In this document: positions 1 through 9,726 of the stretch, in pieces
How the letters are laid out: every line of letters starts with the position of its first letter
Position numbering within the stretch: the stretch's first letter is position 1
Source: Weissella uvarum
GTDB lineage: Bacteria > Bacillota > Bacilli > Lactobacillales > Lactobacillaceae
NCBI RefSeq assembly: GCF_016908785.1
Contig: NZ_JAFBEO010000002.1
Location: forward strand, 186,001 to 250,000
Reading direction: 5' to 3'
DNA: 64,000 nt
Program-made: the position numbers and the translations under genes
The notes under the pieces: model-generated
Told to the model about the DNA's origin: nothing
The model's input: the letters and a program-made list of their open reading frames with translations, nothing else
Databases searched by the model: none

Positions 1-218
1 ATCTGAGCATGCAAAGCTGTTGCAGCCATCATACCATATTCTACCGCTCCATGATTAGCTTGTGGCAAGACACCTGGGTAGCCCCAGTCGATGACATTCG
101 TATTTTCATTTGGCTTAGCCCCGTAACCAACTGGTGATGGTGACATGGCCTTTGAATTTGTTTTCAATTCAACGTGGACTTCTAGTCCAATAGTCGTTTC
201 AAAATTTGGTACAGCCAT
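1..218 (-). CDS. gatB: Aspartyl/glutamyl-tRNA amidotransferase subunit B, N-terminal part
   Basis: Only the first ~72 codons are inside the window; the gene runs off the left edge. The translation starts [20 protein letters not shown], the conserved GatB N-terminus. GatB is the kinase/tRNA-binding subunit of GatCAB, which converts Glu-tRNA(Gln) and Asp-tRNA(Asn) to the amide forms. Its ATG overlaps the gatA stop codon by one base (TAATG), so translation is probably coupled. Last visible gene of rsmF-gatC-gatA-gatB. Confidence 0.95.
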   Translation of the reverse strand, partial: MAVPNFETTIGLEVHVELKTNSKAMSPSPVGYGAKPNENTNVIDWGYPGVLPQANHGAVEYGMMAATALHAQ

Positions 219-1675
219 TACTTTGCACCTCCTGGCGTTTGTTCATACAACTTAGTTGCTTGTTCGAAAGCATAACCCGCTTGGTAAACCTTACTTTCTT
301 GGAATTGATCCCCGATAAATTGCATGCCAATTGGCAACCCATTTGAGAAGCCCGCATTTACTGACATACCTGGCAAGCCAGCCATGTTCATTGGAATCGT
401 CAAAACATCGTTCATATAAGTAATTTCAGGATCATCGGCATTTTCGCCAAAGCCATAGGCAACATTTGGTGCCGTTGGTGCAACAATTAAGTCATAGTCA
501 GCAAACACCTTCTGGAAGTCTTGAATCATCAATGTCCGGATTTGCGCTGCTTTCTTAAAGAAAGCGTCGTATGATCCAGCTGATAATGAATAAGTTCCAA
601 GCATAATCCGACGCTTAACTTCTTCCCCAAAACCTTGTGAACGTGTCTTTACATACAGCTCTTCCAAATTCTTGGCGTCCTCAGCACGATATCCGTAACG
701 AATACCATCAAAACGTTGAAGATTTGAAGCAGCTTCAGCTGAAGCCAAAATATAATAAGCTCCAACACCATACTTCGTATGTGGTAATGAAACTTCTTCA
801 ACAGTGGCTCCTAATGACTTCAACGTTTCTAAGCCAGCTTCAATCGTCGCTTTCACTTCTTCTGTTACACCACGACCAAAGTACTCTTGTGGCACCGCAA
901 TTTTTACACCTGTCAAATCTTCACTAAGATTTGCTGTGAAATCAGGCACAGCTTTAGGTGAACTAGTTTGATCTTTTTCATCAACACCAGCCAATTGGTT
1001 CAAAACATACGCATTGTCTTTAACAGTACGTGACAAAATACCAACCTGATCAAATGAAGATCCAAAAGCAATCACACCCCAACGTGAGATGCGACCATAT
1101 GATGGCTTCATTCCAACGATACCATTGAAGGCAGCTGGTTGACGCACTGATCCACCTGTATCAGTTCCAAGCGCATAAGGCACTTGCCCACTGGCAACTG
1201 CAACTGCAGAACCACCTGATGAACCACCTGGTACCTTGGTAGTGTCCCAAGCATTCTTAGTCTTCTTAAAGTATGACGTTTCAGTTGTTGAACCCATGGC
1301 AAATTCATCCATGTTTAACTTACCAACGCCGATTGCACCCGCATCACGCAACTTTTCAATGACTGTTGCATCATACACTGGCTTAAAGTTTTCGAGCATT
1401 CGTGATGCAGCTGTCGTTAAGACATCCTTGGTCACGATGTTATCTTTAATTCCATAAGGAATTCCAGCCAAAACTTGATCCGCCGGCACCCCTTTTTCGT
1501 CCATTTCCTTAGCTGCAGCAAGGGCTTCCTCACGCATGATGGTAATAAAGGCATCGTAATTTTCATCAGACTTTTCAATATTTTCTAACGTTGCTTCCAC
1601 TAATTCAGTGACCGTCAACTCTTGATTCACTAATTTTTGGTGCAAAGTTGCTAAATCTGTTTTTAAGAAATCCAT
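218..1675 (-). CDS. gatA: Aspartyl/glutamyl-tRNA amidotransferase subunit A
   Basis: Glutaminase (amidase-signature) subunit of GatCAB, 485 residues, the usual length. The Ser-cisSer-Lys triad is readable: Lys77 in GIPYGIKDN, Ser152 in PGGSSGGS, Ser176 in TDTGGS. It frees ammonia from glutamine and channels it to GatB. The start is the ATG at 1675, placed 9 bases after an AAGGAG; an in-frame ATG at 1696 lies within the end of gatC and has no spaced Shine-Dalgarno. The start lies five bases inside the gatC boundary and the stop overlaps gatB, which indicates one transcript and coupled translation. Confidence 0.97.
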   Translation of the reverse strand: MDFLKTDLATLHQKLVNQELTVTELVEATLENIEKSDENYDAFITIMREEALAAAKEMDEKGVPADQVLAGIPYGIKDNIVTKDVLTTAASRMLENFKPVYDATVIEKLRDAGAIGVGKLNMDEFAMGSTTETSYFKKTKNAWDTTKVPGGSSGGSAVAVASGQVPYALGTDTGGSVRQPAAFNGIVGMKPSYGRISRWGVIAFGSSFDQVGILSRTVKDNAYVLNQLAGVDEKDQTSSPKAVPDFTANLSEDLTGVKIAVPQEYFGRGVTEEVKATIEAGLETLKSLGATVEEVSLPHTKYGVGAYYILASAEAASNLQRFDGIRYGYRAEDAKNLEELYVKTRSQGFGEEVKRRIMLGTYSLSAGSYDAFFKKAAQIRTLMIQDFQKVFADYDLIVAPTAPNVAYGFGENADDPEITYMNDVLTIPMNMAGLPGMSVNAGFSNGLPIGMQFIGDQFQESKVYQAGYAFEQATKLYEQTPGGAK

Positions 1676-1679
1676 TGCA

Positions 1680-1985
1680 TTACGCTCCTTCATCAAGAAT
1701 AGTTGGTACTTTAATCAAATTAGCTTCACTTTCAGGCGCATTAGCCAACAGAGCGTCAGACTCATGCGCATTCACAGCCACATCATCACGCAACACTGTT
1801 TGTGTTTGCACTGGAGTGTATGTTGGTTCAACCCCTTCTGTATCAACTTCACCAAGCATTTTAACGAGATCAAAAATCTTATCAAGTTGATCTGTCATCA
1901 TGTCAGCTTCTGCATCACTTAATTCTAATTTTGCTAAGCTGGCCACATTTTCGACCGCATCGCGATTCAATTTTTCAATTGCCAT
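1680..1985 (-). CDS. gatC: Aspartyl/glutamyl-tRNA amidotransferase subunit C
   Basis: Small stabilising subunit of GatCAB, about 101 residues, starting [11 protein letters not shown] with the typical [13 protein letters not shown] helix. The start at 1985 is preferred: AAGGAG lies 10 bases upstream, whereas the ATG at 1994 is only one base from it. The upstream methyltransferase stop codon (1991-1993) lies between the Shine-Dalgarno and the start, so the two genes are tightly packed and probably co-transcribed. Confidence 0.93.
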   Translation of the reverse strand: MAIEKLNRDAVENVASLAKLELSDAEADMMTDQLDKIFDLVKMLGEVDTEGVEPTYTPVQTQTVLRDDVAVNAHESDALLANAPESEANLIKVPTILDEGA

Positions 1986-1990
1986 GTTTG

Positions 1991-3379
1991 TCATACTCCT
2001 TCTACTGTTTGAGGCTCCCGCGCTATAAAACGTAAGCCCTTTGGATAAAAATTCTTCATTTGCCCATTTACTAGCTTGCCAAAGCCAACCCCATTACCGG
2101 CCATGGTTAAGACATACCAACCATTTGGCTTTGTGCTGCCATTTTCAATCATAAATGTATCACCATGTACATATTGTTTCCACTCATCTATGCTCATTGC
2201 ATAAGTTTGCTGGAAAGCCCCTGGATGTAGGGCTAATGCTAAGGCTAAACTAGGCTCAAAGCGTTTCTTTTTAAAGGTTCCTAAATGTAACCCCGCCCGT
2301 AAGACTTGCAAGCCCTTTAAATCAGGGGTATCAGTTGGCAAAGCATAGAGTTGGTCACCAAAGGCATAGAGCGTCTGATCAAGTGGCTCAACCAAGTTTT
2401 CTTGGGCAAATTGTGCCCATAAATCACGTTGCTCAGCTGTTAGATTGGTTCGCGCTAACTTAGGTACTTTTGCCGTCGCTGTATCTGGCGAACCAGCTTT
2501 ATGCAATTTAGCCATAAAGTGCCCTTCTCCAGCCACGTGTTGTGGAAATAAGCGCACTGTTTTCTTGAGTTCTGGATTTCCATCAGCCCATTCTGGACGA
2601 CCATCATCCACTCCAGCTGCTTTTTCAACTGAATCAATCGAAAATTCTGGATAGTTATCTAAGAGCCAGGCAACAACTTGTTCATCTTCTTCTGGTGCAA
2701 AAGTACAAGTTGAATAAACCAAAGTTCCGCCAGGCTTAAGCATTTTAACCGTATCCGTCAAAATTTCTTTTTGGCGTGCTGCATTTTCCGCTGGATAATC
2801 GGCTGACCAATACTGCATGGCATCAGGATCTTTACGGAACATCCCTTCACCTGAACATGGAGCATCTAACACAATCACATCAAAATATTCCGGAAATTTT
2901 TTGGCCAAACTTGTGGCATCATGATTAGTCACTAAACTATTCGCAACACCAAAGCGTTCCATATTTTCACTGAGAATCCCTGCACGCTTTTTATTGATTT
3001 CATTTGACACTAACAAGCCTGATTGTTGCATGAATGAGGCAAGATGCGTTGATTTGCCACCTGGTGCTGCAGCCAAATCTAATACTTTTTGGCCTGGCTT
3101 TGGGGCAGCTAGCTCACCCACTAATTGAGCTGAAGGTTCTTGAGAATATACAAGACCGTCCGTATGATCAACAGAATGTCCATAAACATCTCCATAATAA
3201 CCATAACGGCTCCACGGAATTGGCGCTTCAGCCTTCGTATCAGTTAATGATGTATTTGCTTTGAGCGGATTGATGCGAAAAGCTTTAGCTGGTTCTGCCG
3301 CCAAAGCGGTAAAAAAAGCATCAGCTTCCTCGCCTAATAATTCGCGATATTTTTCTTCAAATGCTACGGGTAAATCCAT
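1991..3379 (-). CDS. rsmF: RsmF/NOL1/NOP2/Sun family rRNA m5C methyltransferase
   Basis: 462 residues. A SAM-binding Rossmann core carries AAPGGKSTHLA (motif I), DAPCSGEGMF (motif IV Cys) and STCTFAPEEDE (motif VI Cys), the two-cysteine arrangement of RNA m5C methyltransferases. The C-terminal ~170 residues match the RNA-binding extension of RsmF-like proteins. Probable substrate is 16S rRNA; the exact cytosine cannot be told from sequence. It heads the gatCAB operon, with the downstream gatC start just beyond its stop, a pairing of two translation-related functions. A weak Shine-Dalgarno (AAGGGCGG) precedes the ATG. Confidence 0.88.
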   Translation of the reverse strand: MDLPVAFEEKYRELLGEEADAFFTALAAEPAKAFRINPLKANTSLTDTKAEAPIPWSRYGYYGDVYGHSVDHTDGLVYSQEPSAQLVGELAAPKPGQKVLDLAAAPGGKSTHLASFMQQSGLLVSNEINKKRAGILSENMERFGVANSLVTNHDATSLAKKFPEYFDVIVLDAPCSGEGMFRKDPDAMQYWSADYPAENAARQKEILTDTVKMLKPGGTLVYSTCTFAPEEDEQVVAWLLDNYPEFSIDSVEKAAGVDDGRPEWADGNPELKKTVRLFPQHVAGEGHFMAKLHKAGSPDTATAKVPKLARTNLTAEQRDLWAQFAQENLVEPLDQTLYAFGDQLYALPTDTPDLKGLQVLRAGLHLGTFKKKRFEPSLALALALHPGAFQQTYAMSIDEWKQYVHGDTFMIENGSTKPNGWYVLTMAGNGVGFGKLVNGQMKNFYPKGLRFIAREPQTVEGV

Positions 3380-3474
3380 TATCGCAACCGCCCTTCGTTA
3401 CATAGTTAATTTACATTTTAGCATAAGCGAGAGGCAAACTCACGTGTAAAACTAAGGGATTTATTGCGACATCT

Positions 3475-4296
3475 TCAAACAAGTTTTAACACATTTTCTA
3501 AATAATCAGCTAACCCATCTTCGTTATTTGTTTTGCGTGTCACAGCATTAGCAATGGGGCGTAATTTTTCATTTCCATTTGCCATCATAATGCCATGTGC
3601 CGCACCATACAGCATATCGTAATCATTCATTTCATCCCCGAAGGCATATGTGTGATCAACATCAATGTCATAGGCCTTTTGCAAGCTAGTTAGCCCCATA
3701 TATTTATTCACGAAATTCACGCCAATTGACACAATTGGTGAACCAGCGCCCCATGCTCGTGCTTCCACATTTTCATGTCCATACCTTTGATTAATATAAT
3801 CAATGAAATCTGCTTGCTGATTTGAGTCAATGTAAATCAAAGCTTCATTAATAGTTTCTGGTAGATTATCCAACGTTAAGAGCCGCCGTTCACGCATATT
3901 CATTGGGAAGAAAAGGGCTGTTTCAGATTCGAGCGCCAATCGTTGGGCACGTCCCCATGCCCCATGCTCATTCTCAAGCACCATCCCCTGAATCTTAAAC
4001 CGCTCAACTTGCAAAATAACATCAACAATAATCTCTGAACTAAAGGTAAATGAGTATTCCCCATCCCAGTCTTGGTTTGGTAATGTCACTAGTCCTCCGT
4101 TAAAATTAACTAAAGGTGATGTTAACCCAATTTCTTGATAAATTTGGGTTGAAATTCGTGGTGAACGCCCAGTAATAATGGCAACAATATGCCCATTGGC
4201 TTGGACTGCTTGCAAAACTTCTTTCGTATAGTTTGAAACTTTACCGTCATCCCGTAAAGTCGTATGATCTAAATCAATTCCGATTAATTTTTTCAT
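3475..4296 (-). CDS. Cof-type HAD-IIB family hydrolase (sugar-phosphate phosphatase-like)
   Basis: 273 residues, typical of Cof/YidA-like HAD phosphatases. Motif I is GIDLDHTTL near residue 5, with nucleophile and acid/base Asp present but His where Gly is usual after the second Asp. Motif II is IITGRSPR and motif IV is FGDEMNDYDML, the Mg-binding acidic patch. The region between holds the C2-type cap. Substrate cannot be predicted; relatives act on sugar phosphates, flavin mononucleotide or PLP. It is separated from its neighbours and appears monocistronic. Confidence 0.85.
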   Translation of the reverse strand: MKKLIGIDLDHTTLRDDGKVSNYTKEVLQAVQANGHIVAIITGRSPRISTQIYQEIGLTSPLVNFNGGLVTLPNQDWDGEYSFTFSSEIIVDVILQVERFKIQGMVLENEHGAWGRAQRLALESETALFFPMNMRERRLLTLDNLPETINEALIYIDSNQQADFIDYINQRYGHENVEARAWGAGSPIVSIGVNFVNKYMGLTSLQKAYDIDVDHTYAFGDEMNDYDMLYGAAHGIMMANGNEKLRPIANAVTRKTNNEDGLADYLENVLKLV

Positions 4297-4380
4297 TTAA
4301 TACATCCATTTAATTTTATTTACTACTCAGATTAGCCGATAGCTAAGCGTTATGCAAGCTAAGCCCTTTCAGTCATTTAC

Positions 4381-4414
4381 AAAAAAACATCTTAGCCTGA
4401 TCGCTAAGATGTTT
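4381..4414 (-). terminator. Rho-independent terminator of the PadR/DUF1700/DUF4097 operon
   Basis: Perfect 12-bp stem (4385-4396 with 4403-4414), 6-base loop, followed on the minus strand by a T-run (4381-4387). It lies just after the stop of the DUF4097 gene. Confidence 0.9.
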
Positions 4415-4419
4415 CTTAC

Positions 4420-5406
4420 TTAATTTTCAGTTGAATCTGTTGTGTCATCAGTTGTGTCGTCTGAATCTTCATCTGAGTAATCATCGCCTGAATAATCATT
4501 CTCATCTGGTAGGCCCTTATATTGACTTAGTGTTAAATGGGCATCTTCAGCATTAATCGTCAAAGCTTGGGTCTGATTACCACGTTTAACGGCGTTCTTA
4601 CTCCGCTTAACATAGAAGCCATCCTTTTTATCATCCTCTGATTGATTGAATGAGATATCATTGTCCGTATGCAAGTTAAAGCCCGGAACCTTGATGCGAT
4701 CAATACGAACATTACCATCTGCTAACTTAATTTGACTAGCCATTTGTAATTTCAAACCTGATCCTTCAATGTGCATGTCTTTTCCAACGACCTTCATCCG
4801 CTTCAAATTAACATCATCTAATGCGATACGACCATCTTCACCATGATAGTCAAAATTACCGCCTGTAAAGTCAGACATCCGAACGCCACCATCAGTCAAA
4901 CTGACTTTAGTTTGGGCAGCATGCAATTTATCTAACACGATTCCACCGTCATCCCCAGTGACATTAATGTTTTTAATCTTGACACCCTTTGGTGCGATAA
5001 TGGTCATCGCATTGCCAGTACCTTCATCATATGAAGATGATGAAAAATGGAATTCCCCGTTTCCAGTTGTCATCACAAAATTATTATTCATATTATTTGC
5101 AGTAACATTTAATTGTTTATTTTTTAACTCAACTGATGGTTGCTTACCATCATATGATATGGTCTTAACAATCCATTTATTTGAATCACCCTCACGCACA
5201 TTGATTTGTTGATCTTTTACGTTCAAATTCAATCGTTCAATATCATTTTGATTGTAAGTTTGTGATTGTTTCCGAACATCAACTGTTTTTAAACGACGGC
5301 CATCAACTGCCAAATTAAAATTTGCATTATCAAAGTTAAAATACATCAAGCCTGCTCCGGCAAGACTAAGAACACTTCCAATAATTAGTGGTGCTTTTAA
5401 ACGCAT
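4420..5406 (-). CDS. DUF4097-family envelope-associated protein
   Basis: 328 residues. One N-terminal hydrophobic segment (residues ~6-22, LIIGSVLSLAGAGLMYF) is followed by an extracytoplasmic region of short beta-rich repeats (alternating DGGI/DGRI/DGNV turns) typical of the DUF4097 adhesin-like beta-helix family. The C-terminal ~20 residues are Asp/Thr/Ser-rich and low complexity. It is the last gene of a PadR-DUF1700-DUF4097 unit; such modules are associated with cell-envelope stress sensing in Firmicutes. The precise role is unknown. The stop of the upstream gene is two bases away, so translation is probably coupled. Confidence 0.8.
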   Translation of the reverse strand: MRLKAPLIIGSVLSLAGAGLMYFNFDNANFNLAVDGRRLKTVDVRKQSQTYNQNDIERLNLNVKDQQINVREGDSNKWIVKTISYDGKQPSVELKNKQLNVTANNMNNNFVMTTGNGEFHFSSSSYDEGTGNAMTIIAPKGVKIKNINVTGDDGGIVLDKLHAAQTKVSLTDGGVRMSDFTGGNFDYHGEDGRIALDDVNLKRMKVVGKDMHIEGSGLKLQMASQIKLADGNVRIDRIKVPGFNLHTDNDISFNQSEDDKKDGFYVKRSKNAVKRGNQTQALTINAEDAHLTLSQYKGLPDENDYSGDDYSDEDSDDTTDDTTDSTEN

Positions 5407-5408
5407 GA

Positions 5409-6038
5409 TTACCCCTCCTTTACTTTTGAATCACGACGATGTGAAACTAACTTGCGACCAATCCACTTCATAAAGTCGATAAATTTCTCAAATAGCCACT
5501 TAGTAATATTCCAGATGATTGGTCCAAAGATAACTGCTAAACCAGTCGCAACCAAGCCCATCCCCATAAAGAATAAGCCCGTTGGCACTGAACTTGAGAG
5601 CAAAGTAAAGCCAGCAAATACGGCCAACAAGCCCCCAGCTAACAAACCAATCACTGTCGCGTAAATGCCAAAGACCATCATGACAAAACCAAATAAGACG
5701 CTTCCGATAATTGGAATTAAAATCAAAGCAAGTATGAATAATACTGGACTAGCAAGCAATAGTAATAGAATGAGTAAAATCATTTCACTACGATTCTTAC
5801 CCTTAGATGGCTTTTGCTCAGTATCAGTCGTCACATTACCATCATCAACATCCATGGCATACTCCAAACGTAATGAGCGGGCCAATTGCTTTGGTGTCCC
5901 ATATTTTTGAACCATTTGATCGACTGTCCAACCAGCATCCATTGCTTGCTCTTCATAAAATTGAATCATTTCATCTTGATCGCGCGTCGGAACGCCATTT
6001 AAATAATTCCTAACTTCAGCAAAATAATCTTCAAACAT
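5409..6038 (-). CDS. DUF1700 (HAAS domain) membrane protein
   Basis: 209 residues from the ATG at 6038, which follows GAGGAGGAATAAG; the longer in-frame start overlaps padR. The N-terminal ~65 residues form the short helical HAAS domain (LNGVPTRDQDEMIQFYEEQAMDAG region), which in relatives interacts with the PadR partner. Residues ~85-185 contain three or four strongly hydrophobic segments, so this is an integral membrane protein with a basic C-terminal tail. It sits between padR and the DUF4097 gene. Confidence 0.82.
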   Translation of the reverse strand: MFEDYFAEVRNYLNGVPTRDQDEMIQFYEEQAMDAGWTVDQMVQKYGTPKQLARSLRLEYAMDVDDGNVTTDTEQKPSKGKNRSEMILLILLLLLASPVLFILALILIPIIGSVLFGFVMMVFGIYATVIGLLAGGLLAVFAGFTLLSSSVPTGLFFMGMGLVATGLAVIFGPIIWNITKWLFEKFIDFMKWIGRKLVSHRRDSKVKEG

Positions 6039-6039
6039 C

Positions 6040-6348
6040 TTATTCCTCCTCCAGTAATGCATTCACAGCTTCGTCAAATTCTCCCCAAGCCGTTCTAATT
6101 TCAGCTAAATGTTGTTGTCCTTCATCAGTAACGTGATAATAACGCCGAATTCTCCCCTCAAAAGGTTCATCATAAGTTGTTAAGTACGCATTTTTCTTCA
6201 ATCGACGTAGCACTGGATACATCGTTGATTCACTAACATTTAATTTTTCTTGAACAGCTTTCGTTATCACATAGCCGTATGTATCTTCCTTAGCCAAAAT
6301 TGAAAGCACAATGCCATCTAAAATGACTGTGGGCACTTGAATATCCAT
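6040..6348 (-). CDS. PadR family transcriptional regulator
   Basis: 102 residues, a winged-helix regulator: LSILAKEDTYGYVITKAV opens the HTH and STMYPVLRRLKKNAYL is the recognition helix. The C-terminal helix (residues ~80-102) is the dimerisation part. First gene of a three-gene operon with a DUF1700 membrane protein and a DUF4097 protein. The promoter carries a perfect inverted repeat, so autorepression is likely. The inducing signal is unknown. Confidence 0.9.
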   Translation of the reverse strand: MDIQVPTVILDGIVLSILAKEDTYGYVITKAVQEKLNVSESTMYPVLRRLKKNAYLTTYDEPFEGRIRRYYHVTDEGQQHLAEIRTAWGEFDEAVNALLEEE

Positions 6349-6382
6349 CAGTGTGCTCCTTTCATGTTATTTCTTGTATAGC

Positions 6383-6414
6383 ATTATATTATACAACAAA
6401 TAATATAATGTCAA
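6383..6414 (-). promoter_or_regulatory. padR promoter with perfect palindromic operator
   Basis: On the minus strand TTGACA (6409-6414) is followed by two overlapping TATAAT hexamers (6388-6393, spacer 15; 6383-6388, spacer 20). The span 6383-6409 is a perfect 10-bp inverted repeat (arms 6383-6392 and 6400-6409) around a 7-base centre, covering both -10 candidates. An operator for the PadR protein encoded just downstream is inferred. Confidence 0.7.
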
Positions 6415-6467
6415 GCACCACAATAAATTGAATACAAAAACATGGTGAATCATCAAGTAAAATCATT

Positions 6468-6503
6468 AAAAAAGCAGTCATATCAATGACATGACTGCTT
6501 TTT
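6468..6503 (-). terminator. Terminator of the aldo/keto reductase gene
   Basis: Perfect 11-bp stem (6471-6481 with 6491-6501), T-run on the minus strand, downstream of the stop codon at 6537. Confidence 0.85.
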
Positions 6504-6536
6504 ATTTAAATTAGTTTTATTGATTTTTCACAGAAA

Positions 6537-7535
6537 TTACTCTGGTTTGTTCGCAAGAATCCGATCAATTTCAGCTAATTCATCAGCTGTAAAGTCCATG
6601 TTGCCAGCAACTTTAACATTATCTAACAAATGCTCAACTGATGAAGCCCCAATAACAATTGAAGCCACACGATGATCACGTAACAACCATGCCTCAGCCA
6701 TTTGCGCCAAAGTTTGATTACGATTCTTAGCCAAATCATTCAAAGCATTTAACTTAGCAACCGTACCATCAGGATCATCAGCAATAAATGAATTTGAGCG
6801 ATGCAATGGCAAATCAGTTGGGAAACCATCAAGATAACGATCAGTCAACAAACCTTCCGCCAAAGGGCCGTAGGCGATTAAGCCAGCATGGTGTTGATCC
6901 AAAATGTCAAGCATTTGGTCTTGTTCCGCTTCACGATTGAACATATTATATGACATTTGGTGCGCCACAAATGGCGTATGCAATTCTTCAAAAATCTTTG
7001 TAATTTCAGCCGTTTGCTCAGCAGTAAAGTTTGAAACCCCAACATACAATGCCTTACCTTGGCGGACCAATGAATCTAACGCTTCAGCCGTCTCACGCAA
7101 GTTAGTATTAGGATCCCAACGGTGCGCATAGAAAATATCCACATAATCTAAGTGCATCCGTTGCAATGACAAATCTAATGCCGCTGTAAGCGTCTTACGA
7201 CCTGAGAACTCACCAAGTGGACCAGGCCACATATGATAACCCGCTTTAGTCGTGATTACTAACTCATTTCGATAAGGCTTCAAATCACTTTGATAAACTG
7301 CACCAAATGTTTCTTCAGCCGTTCCATTAGACGGACCATAGTTTGATGCATTATCAAAAGAAAAAATACCATTATCAAAGGCCTTCAAAATCACTTCACG
7401 TGAATTGGCTAAAGGCTTTTGGTCTCCTAAATTACGCCATAGACCAAATGACAAAGCTGGCAAAATCAAACCTGAATCTGAAACACGCCGGTATGGCAAT
7501 TTCTCATAACGATCTTCTGCTGCCGCATATACCAT
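6537..7535 (-). CDS. Aldo/keto reductase (YghZ/Kv-beta-like)
   Basis: 332 residues with a complete TIM-barrel aldo/keto reductase pattern: catalytic Asp in FDNASNYGP, Lys in VITTKAGY, His in IFYAHRWDP, and the NADPH-binding IVIGASSVEHL near the C-terminus. The N-terminal GLWRNLGDQ and KAGYHMWPGP stretches resemble the L-glyceraldehyde-3-phosphate reductase (YghZ) subgroup. The physiological aldehyde is not known. It starts 25 bases after the prs stop with no terminator between, so read-through from prs is likely. Confidence 0.88.
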   Translation of the reverse strand: MVYAAAEDRYEKLPYRRVSDSGLILPALSFGLWRNLGDQKPLANSREVILKAFDNGIFSFDNASNYGPSNGTAEETFGAVYQSDLKPYRNELVITTKAGYHMWPGPLGEFSGRKTLTAALDLSLQRMHLDYVDIFYAHRWDPNTNLRETAEALDSLVRQGKALYVGVSNFTAEQTAEITKIFEELHTPFVAHQMSYNMFNREAEQDQMLDILDQHHAGLIAYGPLAEGLLTDRYLDGFPTDLPLHRSNSFIADDPDGTVAKLNALNDLAKNRNQTLAQMAEAWLLRDHRVASIVIGASSVEHLLDNVKVAGNMDFTADELAEIDRILANKPE

Positions 7536-7560
7536 AACTAATACCTCTCTTATCTAACTT

Positions 7561-8538
7561 TTATAATTTAACGTTTGGATTATTGTCTGACTTTAATAAC
7601 TTATCTAAAGGTTCATTTTCATAAATCCGCTTAATTGCCAAGGCTAACAAAGGCGCCACCGATAGGACCGTTAACTTGTCTGAGCGATTCTCATCAGAAA
7701 TTGGGACAGTATCTGTGACCACGATATGATCAATGTTCTCATCATTTGCCAATAGTTGACCAGCTTCATCTGCAAAAACAGCGTGCGTCGCAACCGGATA
7801 AACGGCAGTGGCTCCATTAGCCTTAAGGGCTTTAGCTGTTAATTGCATCCGATGTCCTGAATCAATGATGTCATCAATCACAATTGCTCGACGCCCAGCA
7901 ACTTCACCCATGATTGCGTTAGGTGATTCTGGATTATCTTTAGCAACATCATCATTAACCACACCCCAAGGCGCATCTAACAATTCCGCAAATTTACGAG
8001 CCCGTCCAGCCCCCGTATGGTCTGGTGAAACAACCACCATATTTTCCGTCAAATCATTTTTGAAAAAATAATCTGATAACAATGGTGCTGCTAATAGATG
8101 ATCCACTGGAATATCAAAGAACCCTTGAATCTGTGGTGCATGCAAATCAATTGTAACGACTCGGTCAACCCCATTCATTTCCAACAATGAGGCTAATAAT
8201 TTAGCCGTAATTGGTTCACGTGGCTTAGCCTTTCGGTCAGCACGACCATAACCAAAATAAGGGATAACCACACTGATTGTCCGAGCAGAACTACGGCGAA
8301 GCGCATCCACTGCAATCATAATTTCCATAAAACTATCGTTAGCTTCAGAAGCAATGGGTGAAATCACAAAAATATCATCCCCACGAACACTCTCTAAAAT
8401 ATGCTCATAGATTTCACCATCTGCAAAGGTATTTTCTTCAATTTTTCCTAGTTCAACATGCAAATTAGCTGCGACTTGCTCAGCAAGTTGATAATTTGTT
8501 GATAAACCAAATAATTTTAATTCAGATGGCACAATCAT
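7561..8538 (-). CDS. prs: Ribose-phosphate diphosphokinase (PRPP synthetase)
   Basis: Makes PRPP from ribose 5-phosphate and ATP, feeding purine, pyrimidine, NAD, histidine and tryptophan synthesis. 325 residues, normal for class I. Visible motifs: EIYEHILESVRGDD, DLHAPQIQGFFDIPVDH (catalytic loop and PRPP site), VVSPDHTGAGRARKFAE, and the PRPP-binding AIVIDDIIDSGHRM. Many firmicutes carry a second Prs; whether this is the only copy cannot be seen. The gene is divergent from pyrD. Confidence 0.95.
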   Translation of the reverse strand: MIVPSELKLFGLSTNYQLAEQVAANLHVELGKIEENTFADGEIYEHILESVRGDDIFVISPIASEANDSFMEIMIAVDALRRSSARTISVVIPYFGYGRADRKAKPREPITAKLLASLLEMNGVDRVVTIDLHAPQIQGFFDIPVDHLLAAPLLSDYFFKNDLTENMVVVSPDHTGAGRARKFAELLDAPWGVVNDDVAKDNPESPNAIMGEVAGRRAIVIDDIIDSGHRMQLTAKALKANGATAVYPVATHAVFADEAGQLLANDENIDHIVVTDTVPISDENRSDKLTVLSVAPLLALAIKRIYENEPLDKLLKSDNNPNVKL

Positions 8539-8590
8539 CCCTCCATAATCATGTGGACTTGCCGTCCAACAGTTACATATTCACAAATTC

Positions 8591-8599
8591 ATTTTAGCA
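8591..8599 (-). promoter_or_regulatory. Extended -10 promoter of prs
   Basis: On the minus strand TGCTAAAAT matches an extended -10 (TGn-TAAAAT), about 50 bases upstream of the prs start. No good -35 is present. Confidence 0.5.
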
Positions 8600-8766
8600 G
8601 ATTTACCGCGGACTCGCTATGTAGGATTGATTGAATCACAATAAAATTAGTCACACCCCCCACAAAATTTGGACTTTCAAGCAAGTAAAATCATCCTAGA
8701 TTTTTTAACCTAACACTGGTAAAATTAAGTAAAATATTGTTGAAACGTAAAATTAAGGAGTTAATT

Positions 8767-9702
8767 ATGACATCAATGACTGCGAGCATTGCCAACTTCA
8801 CTTTTAACGACATTCTATTGAATGCCGCTGGTGTATATTGCCAAACCGATGAAGAACTTGATCAAATTTTAAAAGCCGACGGAGCCGGCTCACTTGTGAC
8901 CAAAAGCGCTACCCCAATTGAACGTGCCGGTAATCCAGGTGTGCGTTATGCTGACATGCCGCTTGGTTCAATCAATTCAATGGGCTTACCTAACCTTGGT
9001 TTAGACTATTATTTAGACTATACCATTAAGCACCAAAGCGAAAAGCCTTTGTTTCTTTCAATTGCCGGATTAAGCAAAGCTGACAATCTTAACATGCTAA
9101 AAGAAATCCAAGCATCCGATTTCAACGGGCTAGTTGAATTGAATCTTTCATGCCCTAACGTTCCAGGTAAGCCACAAACTGGCTATGATTTTGAAACAAC
9201 TGCACAAATTTTAGAAGAAGCCTTTGCTTTCTTCGACAAACCACTCGGCGTTAAATTACCACCCTATTTTGACATCGCTCACTTTGACATGATTGCTAAA
9301 ATTTTGAACCAATTCCCACTTGCTTTTGTTAACACCATTAACTCAATTGGAAATGCAATGATGGTCGATCCTGAAACTGATACAGCAATGATTGCTCCTA
9401 AGGGAGGCTTTGGTGGTATCGGTGGAGCCATCGCTAAGCCAACCGCCTTAGCGAATGTCCGCGCCCTTCGACAGCGCCTCAATCCTGAAATTAAGATTAT
9501 TGGAACTGGTGGTGTTAAAACCGGACGCGATGTTTATGATCTCATCTTATGTGGTGCTGACCTTGTTAGTGTTGGAACGACCCTCCACCAAGAAGGACCA
9601 CAGGTATTTGGTCGCTTAAAGCAAGAACTAGCCGACGAAATGTCTAAGAAAAATTATACTGATGTGACAGATTTCCGAGGACAATTGCAAACCCTTGCGT
9701 AA
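8767..9702 (+). CDS. pyrD: Dihydroorotate dehydrogenase, fumarate-type class 1A
   Basis: 311 residues from the ATG at 8767, preceded by AAGGAG with a 6-base spacer. Very like Lactococcus Pyr[21 protein letters not shown], catalytic Cys in [42 protein letters not shown] and [12 protein letters not shown]. Class 1A enzymes are soluble FMN dimers that oxidise dihydroorotate with fumarate in de novo UMP synthesis. It stands apart from the pyrR-car operon at the other end of the window. The ORF could open upstream at 8737, but that start lacks a Shine-Dalgarno. Confidence 0.94.
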   Translation: MTSMTASIANFTFNDILLNAAGVYCQTDEELDQILKADGAGSLVTKSATPIERAGNPGVRYADMPLGSINSMGLPNLGLDYYLDYTIKHQSEKPLFLSIAGLSKADNLNMLKEIQASDFNGLVELNLSCPNVPGKPQTGYDFETTAQILEEAFAFFDKPLGVKLPPYFDIAHFDMIAKILNQFPLAFVNTINSIGNAMMVDPETDTAMIAPKGGFGGIGGAIAKPTALANVRALRQRLNPEIKIIGTGGVKTGRDVYDLILCGADLVSVGTTLHQEGPQVFGRLKQELADEMSKKNYTDVTDFRGQLQTLA

Positions 9703-9713
9703 TCATCTATAAT
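9685..9713 (+). promoter_or_regulatory. Promoter of the thiamine transporter operon, inside the pyrD 3' end
   Basis: TTGCAA (9685-9690), 17-base spacer, TATAAT (9708-9713). The -35 lies in the last codons of pyrD, and predicted transcription starts directly at the TPP aptamer. Confidence 0.75.
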
Positions 9714-9726
9714 CAAAATAACGAAT

